Below, piece by piece: positions 8,717 to 16,564 of a DNA stretch of 64,000 bases. Positions within the stretch are counted from its first letter, which is position 1, and every line of letters starts with the position of its first letter. Made by a program: the position numbers and the translations under genes. Under the pieces are notes generated by a model. It saw only the letters and a program-made list of their open reading frames with translations. It searched no databases and was not told where the DNA came from. Origin of the DNA: Vibrio sinaloensis (GTDB taxonomy: Bacteria; Pseudomonadota; Gammaproteobacteria; Enterobacterales; Vibrionaceae); assembly GCF_000808535.1 (NCBI RefSeq), contig NZ_JWLV01000006.1, positions 1 through 64,000 of the forward strand, in the 5' to 3' direction.

Positions 8717-9598
8717 ATGCTTACCCGCTCAGATGATCTTGAAATATTGTTAGCCGTGGTGGACAGCGGTGGGTTTTCTGCGGCAGCAGACACGCTTGAT
8801 ATTCAAGTGGCTCGCGTCTCACGCGCCGTTGGCAAAGTAGAGAAACAACTTGGGGTATCGATCCTCAATCGAACTACGCGCCGAATAGAGTTAACCGATG
8901 AAGGACGGCAGTTTATCGACTCAATCCGCCTAGGATTAACCCAGATCCAACGGGCAGAAGAGGAGCTAATATCACGCGGTGAACTTCCCAAAGGTCGATT
9001 GCGCGTTGATGCCGCCAGCCCATTTGTTCTTCACCAATTGGTGCCTTTAATTGGTGATTTCCAAGCGCAATATCCTGACATCGAACTTGAACTCTCATCC
9101 AACGAGGGATTTGTTGATCTGCTTGAAAAGAAAACCGATGTCGCGATTCGAATCGGCCAGTTGAGCGACTCGACTCTGCACGCAAGACCGCTCGGACGCA
9201 GTCAACTCCATTTAGTGGCTTCTCCTCACTACTTAGCAAAACGGGGACAGCCACACACGACCGCTGATTTAATCCACCATGCCACAATCGGGTTCAGCGG
9301 ACCAAAAGCACTCAATCAATGGCCGTTAAAAGGGTTCCAAAGTTTGCAGCCAACACTCACATCAAGCAATGGTGAGGCGGTGCGACAACTTGCTCTGGCA
9401 GGCAATGGCATTGCTTGTTTGTCAGGTTTTATGGTGAATAGCGACATTGAGGAAGGCCGGTTGGTACCAGTGCTTGAACACGAAAAGATCAGCCGCACCG
9501 GCCGCGAGTTAGTCAATGCGGTGTACTATAAGTCCTCCAATGTGGCGAGAAGGATTTCAGCGTTCATTGATTTCATTCAACCCAAGTTAACGCTCTAA
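8717..9598 (+). CDS. LysR family transcriptional regulator
   Basis: An N-terminal winged helix-turn-helix (residues ~5-65: LEILLAVVDSGGFSAAADTL then VSRAVGKVEKQLGVSILNRT) and a LysR substrate-binding domain. The ATG at 8717 (293 aa) has AGAGGA upstream. The frame could extend to 8657, but that would run through the divergent promoter region and a palindrome, so the short start is preferred. It belongs to the large class that often controls an adjacent divergently transcribed transporter, here the MFS pump at 7353-8549. The inducer is unknown. Confidence 0.9.
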   Translation: MLTRSDDLEILLAVVDSGGFSAAADTLDIQVARVSRAVGKVEKQLGVSILNRTTRRIELTDEGRQFIDSIRLGLTQIQRAEEELISRGELPKGRLRVDAASPFVLHQLVPLIGDFQAQYPDIELELSSNEGFVDLLEKKTDVAIRIGQLSDSTLHARPLGRSQLHLVASPHYLAKRGQPHTTADLIHHATIGFSGPKALNQWPLKGFQSLQPTLTSSNGEAVRQLALAGNGIACLSGFMVNSDIEEGRLVPVLEHEKISRTGRELVNAVYYKSSNVARRISAFIDFIQPKLTL

Positions 9599-9620
9599 AA
9601 CAAATAGCGCGCACTAAAAA

Positions 9621-9646
9621 CCACTCTAGCAATTGCACTAGAGTGG
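9621..9646. terminator. Hairpin terminator between convergent genes
   Basis: Perfect 9-bp stem CCACTCTAG/CTAGAGTGG (9621-9629 with 9638-9646). On the minus strand it is followed by five T residues, so it probably ends the 87-aa gene and may also serve the LysR gene. Confidence 0.65.
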
Positions 9647-9671
9647 CGACTTAATTTAACTGAGAGTGGCC

Positions 9672-9935
9672 CTAAAGAAGCACAGAGGCTTCAAGCAAGT
9701 AGTTGACTTGGTGGCTTAGATTAGGAAAGCCTTCGCTCAAAATCTTGAAACGTGCGTCAATGGAATCCTGATGACCAATACGACCAAAGGTCTTTAGTGT
9801 ATCCACTGGCATGTTGGAAATAGACGTTTTCAACCGACATAAATCGACATTGTTTGCTCTTTCTACTTTCGACAGAGCATCGACTATGGTTTGTAAATCG
9901 AGTGCAGATTGCTTCATGGGACTCATTGCTTTCAT
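9672..9935 (-). CDS. Hypothetical protein (up to 87 aa)
   Basis: A small soluble, probably helical protein (SALDLQTIVDALSKVERANN...). I do not recognise it. Three in-frame ATG codons (9935, 9926, 9917) are possible and none has a strong ribosome site. A Fur-like box immediately upstream of 9935 would favour one of the later two. It lies alone between a LysR gene and the phospholipase D-like lipoprotein, and has its own terminator. Confidence 0.5.
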   Translation of the reverse strand: MKAMSPMKQSALDLQTIVDALSKVERANNVDLCRLKTSISNMPVDTLKTFGRIGHQDSIDARFKILSEGFPNLSHQVNYLLEASVLL

Positions 9936-9937
9936 TT

Positions 9938-9956
9938 GATAATGACTATTATTTTG
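9938..9956. promoter_or_regulatory. Possible Fur box
   Basis: GATAATGACTATTATTTTG agrees with the Fur consensus at 14 of 19 positions, including the first eight. It lies directly upstream of the 87-aa gene (minus strand) and about 200 bases upstream of the phospholipase-like gene. Tentative, because the region is AT-rich. Confidence 0.35.
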
Positions 9957-10154
9957 CGCCGATAGTACTGGATTTACTTGACCACTGATGTGATTTTAAT
10001 CAATGAAGCACGTACTATTGCCTAGCAAAATAACAACCTGATTGCATAGCCATTCATTTTCCTCAACAGCGCCAAACCTACGCCCATTCGGTTTTTGTTA
10101 TACTGGAGTCAAGACTCACGCGATTGCTCTAACTATCCCCAAGGACGCGCATTC

Positions 10155-11684
10155 ATGATTAAGCTTAGGCGCTTAGCTTCTCAACTTTTTATTATCAGCC
10201 TTTTAGCTGGCTGTGGCACGCTTCCCGATGACATCGTCCACACACCATCTACGGCCCCATTACCATCCGACACCCAGTTATCAAGACTCAATGAACAATA
10301 TTGGAAAGGTCGATCCGAGGTTTCGAGCGCGGTATTGTTGCAAGAATCAGGGTGGGATGCCCTTGCTCAGCGATTGGCGTTAGTTGAAACGGCAGAGCGT
10401 ACCATAGACATTCAATACTATATCTGGAACTCTGATGTTTCAGGCGCGTACCTTGCCAGCCGTTTACTGGCTGCCGCCGACCGCGGCGTGAAGGTGCGTG
10501 TTATGCTCGATGACATTAACCTCAATGAGCGCGAGTCGCTTTTGATCGAGCTCAACGCCCATCCCAACGTTGAAATACGCGTTTTCAACCCAATCCCTAC
10601 CCGCCGCGGTGTGGCGAAATGGCTCAATGTATTGGGAGACTTCTCCCGCTTAAACCGCCGTATGCACAACAAATCCTTCACCGTTGATGGCGCGTTTTCT
10701 GTAGTCGGCGGTCGCAATATTGGCGACGAGTACTTCGATTTATCCGATGACATCAACTTTCGCGATCGAGACGCATTGGTGATGGGTGATGTGGTTGAAG
10801 AGGTTCAAACAAGCTTCAACCAATATTGGGATAGTCGTTGGTCTTACCCAGTTGATTTACTTGGTGAAGATCAAGACGTCAGCCTTTCTGTGCTCAAATC
10901 GGTGACCGTTCCTGAGTATCTTGCTTACCCTCCGCTGCCCACAAAGCCACTGGCAGCGAAGCAGTTGTTAGCCCAGCTCACTGGCTCTATGACCCCAGTA
11001 CAAGCCCAATACATTGCCGACAGACCTGTACCGAGCGATGAAAGCAACACCTCAGAGCCCAAAAGGACAGCGAAATACCTGAGCCAGCTTGCCGAACAAT
11101 CCCATGAGGAGGTGCTCCTTGAATCGGCTTATTTAGTGTTTGACGACCGCCAACTGAACGATTGGCAAACACTCAACGAACGTGGCGTTGATGTTAAGGC
11201 ATTAACCAACTCGATGGCATCAAACGATCTGGTCACCAACCATTCCGCTTATGCTGGTCGCCGAGAAGATATGTTGCAACATGGCGTGCAGCTTTTTGAG
11301 CTCCAACCCGATAGCTCGCTTTGTTTCGCATCAACCAAAGATAACCGCAAGTGTGCACCAGAGGCGAGCTACGGTCTTCATTCAAAATCCGCCGTCTTCG
11401 ACAAGCAGGTTGCTGTGATCGGCTCGTTTAATTTCAATCTCCGCTCAACCTACTTAAATAGCGAATCAATCCTAGTCATCGACAGCCCAGCGGTTGCCGA
11501 AGAATTGGCAGAAACGATTGGTGATGCGATGGATGAAACGCACAGCTGGTCGTTGCACTTGCAAGAAGGTGATGTGTATTGGCTATCGGGAGAACGACGA
11601 CTAAATCGCGAACCAGACACAGGGAAATGGCCTCGATTCCAATCTTACTTCCTGCAATTACTGCCGATAGAGAAATACCTCTGA
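10155..11684 (+). CDS. Phospholipase D family lipoprotein, ClsC-like
   Basis: A 509-residue protein with two HKD phosphatidyltransferase motifs: H171-K173-D178 (MHNKSFTVDG) and H409-K411-D416 (LHSKSAVFDK). The arrangement resembles cardiolipin synthase ClsC (YmdC), which makes cardiolipin from phosphatidylglycerol and phosphatidylethanolamine. The start at 10155 gives a lipoprotein signal peptide ending in a lipobox LLAGC (Cys20), so the mature protein should be lipid-anchored. AAGGA lies upstream. The frame could extend to 10095, but that would add unlikely residues before the signal peptide. Monocistronic. The family assignment is firm, exact activity is inferred. Confidence 0.85.
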   Translation: MIKLRRLASQLFIISLLAGCGTLPDDIVHTPSTAPLPSDTQLSRLNEQYWKGRSEVSSAVLLQESGWDALAQRLALVETAERTIDIQYYIWNSDVSGAYLASRLLAAADRGVKVRVMLDDINLNERESLLIELNAHPNVEIRVFNPIPTRRGVAKWLNVLGDFSRLNRRMHNKSFTVDGAFSVVGGRNIGDEYFDLSDDINFRDRDALVMGDVVEEVQTSFNQYWDSRWSYPVDLLGEDQDVSLSVLKSVTVPEYLAYPPLPTKPLAAKQLLAQLTGSMTPVQAQYIADRPVPSDESNTSEPKRTAKYLSQLAEQSHEEVLLESAYLVFDDRQLNDWQTLNERGVDVKALTNSMASNDLVTNHSAYAGRREDMLQHGVQLFELQPDSSLCFASTKDNRKCAPEASYGLHSKSAVFDKQVAVIGSFNFNLRSTYLNSESILVIDSPAVAEELAETIGDAMDETHSWSLHLQEGDVYWLSGERRLNREPDTGKWPRFQSYFLQLLPIEKYL

Positions 11685-11709
11685 GGCATAAGTTCGATTT
11701 ACTAAGCGA

Positions 11710-11735
11710 GAGCTCCCAACGTAGGGAGCTCCTTT
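11710..11735 (+). terminator. Hairpin terminator
   Basis: Stem GAGCTCCC/GGGAGCTC (11710-11717 with 11724-11731), loop AACGTA, followed by CTTTCCCC. It lies just after the ClsC-like gene. Confidence 0.55.
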
Positions 11736-11942
11736 CCCCTTGAAAAATTAGTCTCACAACCCGACAAACGGCCTATCCAAGCCCACAATGACCTCTTCGA
11801 TCGATGCTTTGTTTTGACTGCTCATAAATCAAACTATTCATCCAAATAAACAGTATATCGCCCCCTATAAATCCACATTCAAAAGATATACAATCTCCCG
11901 TTCCATAAACTCAGTCTGCTCAACACTTATACTGGTTAATAA

Positions 11943-13826
11943 ATGAATCTATCGTTAAAGCAAAAACTGACAATGGCGTGTTTGTTCGCTGTTGTACTCA
12001 TGTCCTCGTTGCTAACTTGGCAAGCCTCTTCAAAGCTGTTTGAACAAAGCCGCCACGCAATCTACTTACATGCTGGCGGTGTCAGCCAAACCGAGTCTGA
12101 TGCGATTCGCAAATGGATCGATATCCGAGAAAATATAGTCACCGCCACAGGTAGCTTACTTCGCGCAGACAATATCAACGAAGCGCTGTATCAGGCACGC
12201 ATCAGCGGTGGCTTTGAAGACGTCTACTTCGGTTCGAGCGAAGGGGTGGTCGTCACCTCACATGCTGACCTAGATCTCAGTCATATCGACCCTCGCACTC
12301 GCCCATGGTACAAGGCGGCGATCAATTCCAGCAAGCCTGTTATTACCCCAGCTTATAAAGACATCAACTCAAATAAAATGATGGTGTCAATCGCGGCAAG
12401 CGTGAGCCAGAATGGTCGCGTCGTGGGCGTAATTGGTGCAGATCTATTAATCGACCAATTGATTTCAGAAATCGTCAATCTTGATGTTGGTGAAAATGCA
12501 CAGGCGATATTGATTGACAGTGCTAACGGAACTTTCCTAGCGCACCCACATACATCTTTAGCGATGCAACCCGTCACTCGCTGGGATTCACAACTCACAC
12601 TCCCTGCAATACTCAAAGCAGAAAGAGACGGCACGATCAGTGAGTTCAGCGCACAAAAAGAGCCTCAGTTGATGTACTTCAACAAGATTGAAGACTCAGA
12701 CTGGGTTGTCGCCATTCAGATGGATAAGGCAACCGAAGAGTCAGCGTACTACGAACTGCTGACTCAACTAATCATTACAGCAGTCATTGGCGCGATCGTT
12801 CTGATTGGCTTGGTTTCGGCGCTCATCTCATACTTGTTTAGAGACCTTCTCGTCGTCACACAAGCCTTGGAGGAAATCGCGTCAGGAGATGGTGACTTAA
12901 CCCAACGACTAAGCCCTCGGACTCAAGATGAAGTTGGCCAACTCGCCACCAGCTTCAATAAATTCGTTGCCAACATGCACCAAATGGTCATGACGCTCAA
13001 AGGGATTTCCCACGATCTGAGCGATCAAGCCTCTATCACCTCTCATCAAGCGGAGGAGCGCAGCCAACGTATCCATAGCCAGCAAGATGAAATCAATATG
13101 GTCGCTACCGCGGTCGGTGAGATGGCAGCAGCTACCGCCGAAATCGCCTCTAATGCGGAAAATACCGCGAAAAACTCTCAAGATGCGGTCACAGCTTGTG
13201 TCGATGGCTCCAGCCAGGTCAATCAAACCCTGGTGTCAATTGAAGCACTGGCAGCAGATGTACAAGTTGCTACCGACGTGATTGAAGATTTAGAAGGGCA
13301 CGCGACAAGCATTAATACTATCTTATCTACCATCCAAGACATCGCCGAGCAAACCAATCTTCTTGCATTGAATGCCGCCATTGAAGCTGCTCGAGCGGGT
13401 GACCAAGGTCGTGGTTTTGCTGTTGTTGCTGACGAAGTTCGAGTGCTATCACAACGTACCCACACCTCCACCAAAGAGATCCAACATACGATAGAATTGC
13501 TGCAATCGACAACTCACAAAGCGGTTCAAATCATGGATCAGAGCCAAACCAAAGCCAGAGATAGTGTCAACGACGCCACCACCGCTAATGGCAATATCAT
13601 CAACATCAATACGGCGGTTGATGTGATCAGTGATATGGCGGCTCAAATTGCAGCGGCAGCTGAAGAACAAAGCCTAGTCACGAATGAGATCACGATGAAT
13701 ACGGAAGGGATTCGCTCCGTGTCGGATCAGCTCTCATCTGAGGCCTCCGATGCCGCTGAACAAGCGGCCAAACTATCCGCATTAGCAGATAAACTGAACC
13801 AGGAAATTGGTTCATTTAAACTTTAA
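11943..13826 (+). CDS. Methyl-accepting chemotaxis protein, dCache type
   Basis: A 627-residue transmembrane chemoreceptor: helix 1 (residues ~10-28), a periplasmic double-Cache domain (~35-275), helix 2 (~278-300), HAMP (~300-355), and a signalling hairpin whose tip reads [20 protein letters not shown]. The sensor has R120-W122-Y123, Y138 and D167 with the spacing (2, 1, 15, 29) that I recall for the amino-acid-binding dCache motif. The usual tyrosine five residues before the arginine is replaced by isoleucine. It lacks a C-terminal CheR pentapeptide. Monocistronic with a strong terminator. Amino-acid ligand is an inference. Confidence 0.92.
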   Translation: MNLSLKQKLTMACLFAVVLMSSLLTWQASSKLFEQSRHAIYLHAGGVSQTESDAIRKWIDIRENIVTATGSLLRADNINEALYQARISGGFEDVYFGSSEGVVVTSHADLDLSHIDPRTRPWYKAAINSSKPVITPAYKDINSNKMMVSIAASVSQNGRVVGVIGADLLIDQLISEIVNLDVGENAQAILIDSANGTFLAHPHTSLAMQPVTRWDSQLTLPAILKAERDGTISEFSAQKEPQLMYFNKIEDSDWVVAIQMDKATEESAYYELLTQLIITAVIGAIVLIGLVSALISYLFRDLLVVTQALEEIASGDGDLTQRLSPRTQDEVGQLATSFNKFVANMHQMVMTLKGISHDLSDQASITSHQAEERSQRIHSQQDEINMVATAVGEMAAATAEIASNAENTAKNSQDAVTACVDGSSQVNQTLVSIEALAADVQVATDVIEDLEGHATSINTILSTIQDIAEQTNLLALNAAIEAARAGDQGRGFAVVADEVRVLSQRTHTSTKEIQHTIELLQSTTHKAVQIMDQSQTKARDSVNDATTANGNIININTAVDVISDMAAQIAAAAEEQSLVTNEITMNTEGIRSVSDQLSSEASDAAEQAAKLSALADKLNQEIGSFKL

Positions 13827-13841
13827 GCTAACTTAAAACCA

Positions 13842-13870
13842 AAAAGCCCGAACACATGGTTCGGGCTTTT
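13842..13870. terminator. Bidirectional terminator
   Basis: Stem AAAAGCCCGAA/TTCGGGCTTTT (13842-13852 with 13860-13870), flanked by A and T runs. It lies between the convergent chemoreceptor and glycerophosphodiesterase genes. Confidence 0.85.
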
Positions 13871-13887
13871 CTCATCTATGGCCGTGG

Positions 13888-15099
13888 TTAGATGTCCATA
13901 CAGTTGGCGTAGTAAGTGACTGTTGAAGGCCAGTCACTGAACACGCCCAGTACGCCGACATCTTTCGCCAACACATCCAACACTTTCATCATGTCGCCAT
14001 CTTGCTTGATCTGCTCGGTAACGCTTTGATAGTACCAACCACCACCTTGCGCAAGTGGCCCTGAACGCTCTAGCGTCCACGCGATGATATCCAAATCCGC
14101 TTGTTTTGCCAGCTTGGCATACTCAGAGGCAACAATGCTGTTTTTCTCATCTAAATCAATCAGCGCATAAAGAGGAGGCGCAATGATGTTAACCCCTTGA
14201 TCAGAGAGCGCTTTCATGTTTTCCAGCGTCGCCGTGAAGTCTTTTAGGTTATATACGCGATCATCAAGATAGACCGCTTGCTGACCAAACTCAGGCTCAT
14301 TTTTAATCCAGTACTTCACGTCTTCAAGATTGAATGACTGCACGTAAGCCTCTTTTGCAGAAAAGCCAGCAGCTTTGAGTTCATCAATCAGCTTTTGCGC
14401 ATAATCTTGCTGGCTAAAGCCTTGATATGGCATTTCTACCGCCGCCGATTTCAGCTCAGGTGTGACTTTTACACCATGCTTTTTAAACAGCGCCGCGCTT
14501 TCCGCATGCGTCATCAATGTACCCGTTTGCGAATACAAGTCGGTGCGCCAGCCCGGAGTGCCATTCATGTACTCTTCAATCGTGGTGGCTTTCGGGTTCG
14601 CGCCATCCATTTTACCCTTGAGAGTCTTGAACTCCGCGAGGGTAAAGTCTGACGTACGACACTCTACTTGGGCATCTTCGCCAGTTTCTGGATTGGCAGG
14701 CTTGAATGGAACAGAACACTTCTTCGCCAATTCAGGGTGCGCAAGCACATCCGTTGTTGTGTGCAAATCGCTTTGCGAGTGGCGGCAAACCAATTGTTTG
14801 TCTTTGGTAAAGGTCACATCACACTCCAGAACCCCCGCTCCCATTGCAATCGCCGCAAGGTAAGACTCTTTAGTATGCTCTGGAAACTGCATTGCCGCGC
14901 CGCGGTGACCAATCGAAAAGTCGCTGCGATAAAAAGGACCTGTACTGCAACTTTCTAATTTTGATTTAAGAGGACCATCTTCCATGTCACTGACCAAGTA
15001 CAAAGGACGCGGACCTACTTGTGCAGGTTCATTCGCCGCCATCGCCATTGAGCTCATACCAAGCAAGAGCGCAATACCACTGGTTAGGATCTGCTTCAT
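13888..15099 (-). CDS. Glycerophosphodiester phosphodiesterase, exported
   Basis: A 403-residue GDPD-family enzyme with a cleavable signal peptide ([21 protein letters not shown]). The family signature is clear: [21 protein letters not shown], then [17 protein letters not shown], supplying the catalytic histidines and the metal-binding acidic residues of the TIM barrel. Such enzymes hydrolyse glycerophosphodiesters to glycerol 3-phosphate plus an alcohol, here in the periplasm. Length is larger than E. coli GlpQ, mainly through a cysteine-containing insert in the first half. AAGGAG precedes the ATG. Monocistronic, so not linked to a glycerol-phosphate transporter here. Confidence 0.9.
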   Translation of the reverse strand: MKQILTSGIALLLGMSSMAMAANEPAQVGPRPLYLVSDMEDGPLKSKLESCSTGPFYRSDFSIGHRGAAMQFPEHTKESYLAAIAMGAGVLECDVTFTKDKQLVCRHSQSDLHTTTDVLAHPELAKKCSVPFKPANPETGEDAQVECRTSDFTLAEFKTLKGKMDGANPKATTIEEYMNGTPGWRTDLYSQTGTLMTHAESAALFKKHGVKVTPELKSAAVEMPYQGFSQQDYAQKLIDELKAAGFSAKEAYVQSFNLEDVKYWIKNEPEFGQQAVYLDDRVYNLKDFTATLENMKALSDQGVNIIAPPLYALIDLDEKNSIVASEYAKLAKQADLDIIAWTLERSGPLAQGGGWYYQSVTEQIKQDGDMMKVLDVLAKDVGVLGVFSDWPSTVTYYANCMDI

Positions 15100-15249
15100 C
15101 TGTTGTTTCTCCTTGAGGAAAAGAGTTATGTTTTATTATTCTGGTTTTGACATGATGACGCATCGAACGGCATACAACACAGCAAAACTTTTCGCCTATA
15201 ACTCAAACAGATAATTGTAAAAAGTTTATGACGTTTCAATGATAAAGCC

Positions 15250-15456
15250 GTGAATCAAACCTATCGACCCGAATCCATTCACCTCAATTTAAGAAAACTA
15301 GAAGACTGGATGTTTAACTTACTTCGAGAAAGCCAAGATATACGGGCAAGAGAAGGGCTAAAAGTGACACCCTATACCTTTGGCTTTATGGGTGCCGAAG
15401 GGGCATTTCACGCGGAGCTACCCAATATTGTTAGGCTGACAGAGCCGTCAGCCTAA
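15250..15456 (+). CDS. Small hypothetical protein (68 aa), GTG start
   Basis: A short frame beginning at GTG (VNQTYRPESIHLNLRKLEDW...). A shorter version from the ATG at 15309 is possible. No strong ribosome site is visible for either. Its last seven codons and the stop codon lie inside a perfect 10-bp hairpin (15431-15456), an unusual overlap of coding and terminator-like sequence. No domain recognised. The amino-acid composition looks protein-like, but I am not certain it is expressed. Confidence 0.4.
   Translation: MNQTYRPESIHLNLRKLEDWMFNLLRESQDIRAREGLKVTPYTFGFMGAEGAFHAELPNIVRLTEPSA
15431..15456. terminator. Hairpin between convergent genes
   Basis: TTAGGCTGAC/GTCAGCCTAA (15431-15440 with 15447-15456), loop AGAGCC. 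It lies eight bases from the stop of the minus-strand lactonase-like gene and probably terminates it and the small plus-strand frame. The T run is weak. Confidence 0.5.
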
Positions 15457-15463
15457 ACAGACG

Positions 15464-16495
15464 TTATTTAGGTTGTTCGACTAAACAGACAGGGCTGTCG
15501 ATTTGGCACTTATGGCCAGTTGGCGTTAATGTGCCGTCATTTGGGTTTCGTTGGTAACTGACTAGGTTATTGGAGTGCTGATTGGCCACCACCAACCACT
15601 CGCCACATGATGAAAGAGTAAAGTCACGCGGGAATGCACCACCACACTCTGAGCTGAATAACCACTTGGCTTTTTCACCCGAGACATCAAAGCAGCTAAT
15701 CTGATTTTGGTGACGACACGAGGCATAAACAAAGCGTTCATCAGCAGAGAGTTTTATTGCTGACGCGGCTTGCCCTACCTCACTATCAAGCAATAGCGGC
15801 AATTGTTGAACAATCTGCCAACCACTTTCTTTCTGCGTTAATACCACCAAGGTTTCACTTAGCTCACACACGACATACGCCGTCTCTTCAGCGTGATTGA
15901 ACACCAAGTGACGTGGCCCTGATCCCGGCGGAAACGCGACCGTCTGAGCGAGTGAAAACTTATCTTGTTCAATGGTATAGAAACGGACGGCATCGCTGCC
16001 TAAATCGACCGTCGCCAGTGTGGGTTGATTCTTTAGAAACACGGCTTGATGCGCGTGAGGTGAAAGCTGGCGGTCTTTATTGGGGCCTTGCCCATCTTCA
16101 AACAAGTTAGCGACCAAAGAGGTCGCGATACCTTGGCTATCGAGAGAGTAAATACTCACATTGCCTGAACCATAATTTGCCACAGCGAGATACTGCCCAT
16201 CGGCTGACACATCCACATGACAAGGGTAATCACCTTCAATCGGCACTGAATAGGCGGCTTTATCTTGCAGACATACGAGCTGGGCTCCCTCTTCTTGAGC
16301 TACTTCGGAAAAGCTATACAGGGCGTGCTTAGTTTGGGTTAGATAAGAGGGATTTCGCAGCGGATAAACGTCCTCTAAACTGATCAGTTCACCGCTGTTT
16401 TGGTTCAGGCTGACCTGTCCGATCCCTTGGCTTTCACTGGGTGAGTCGGTATAGGTTCCTACATAAAAAAGTAAGTGGTTACTTGCTTGCATCAT
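15464..16495 (-). CDS. Lactonase family seven-bladed beta-propeller (Pgl-like)
   Basis: A ~343-residue protein of the YbhE/6-phosphogluconolactonase family (lactonase beta-propeller). It starts LLFYVGTYTDSPS, with family blocks such as YPCHVDVSADGQYLAVANYGS, SPHAHQAVF and GSGPRHLVFNHAEETAYVV. No signal peptide, so cytosolic. Three tandem ATG codons (16498, 16495, 16492) follow TTGGA; the exact one is uncertain. It lies 69 bases downstream of the hexosaminidase gene on the same strand. A substrate in the adjacent pathway is plausible, because C1 oxidation of amino sugars yields a 1,5-lactone that must open to the aldonic acid. This role is inferred only. Confidence 0.85.
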   Translation of the reverse strand: MMQASNHLLFYVGTYTDSPSESQGIGQVSLNQNSGELISLEDVYPLRNPSYLTQTKHALYSFSEVAQEEGAQLVCLQDKAAYSVPIEGDYPCHVDVSADGQYLAVANYGSGNVSIYSLDSQGIATSLVANLFEDGQGPNKDRQLSPHAHQAVFLKNQPTLATVDLGSDAVRFYTIEQDKFSLAQTVAFPPGSGPRHLVFNHAEETAYVVCELSETLVVLTQKESGWQIVQQLPLLLDSEVGQAASAIKLSADERFVYASCRHQNQISCFDVSGEKAKWLFSSECGGAFPRDFTLSSCGEWLVVANQHSNNLVSYQRNPNDGTLTPTGHKCQIDSPVCLVEQPK

Positions 16496-16564
16496 CATGA
16501 TTCCAATAAGAATGTTATCCAGCACAATGCCGCCAGCGCAGGCTAGCGGCAAATGGTTTCACCA

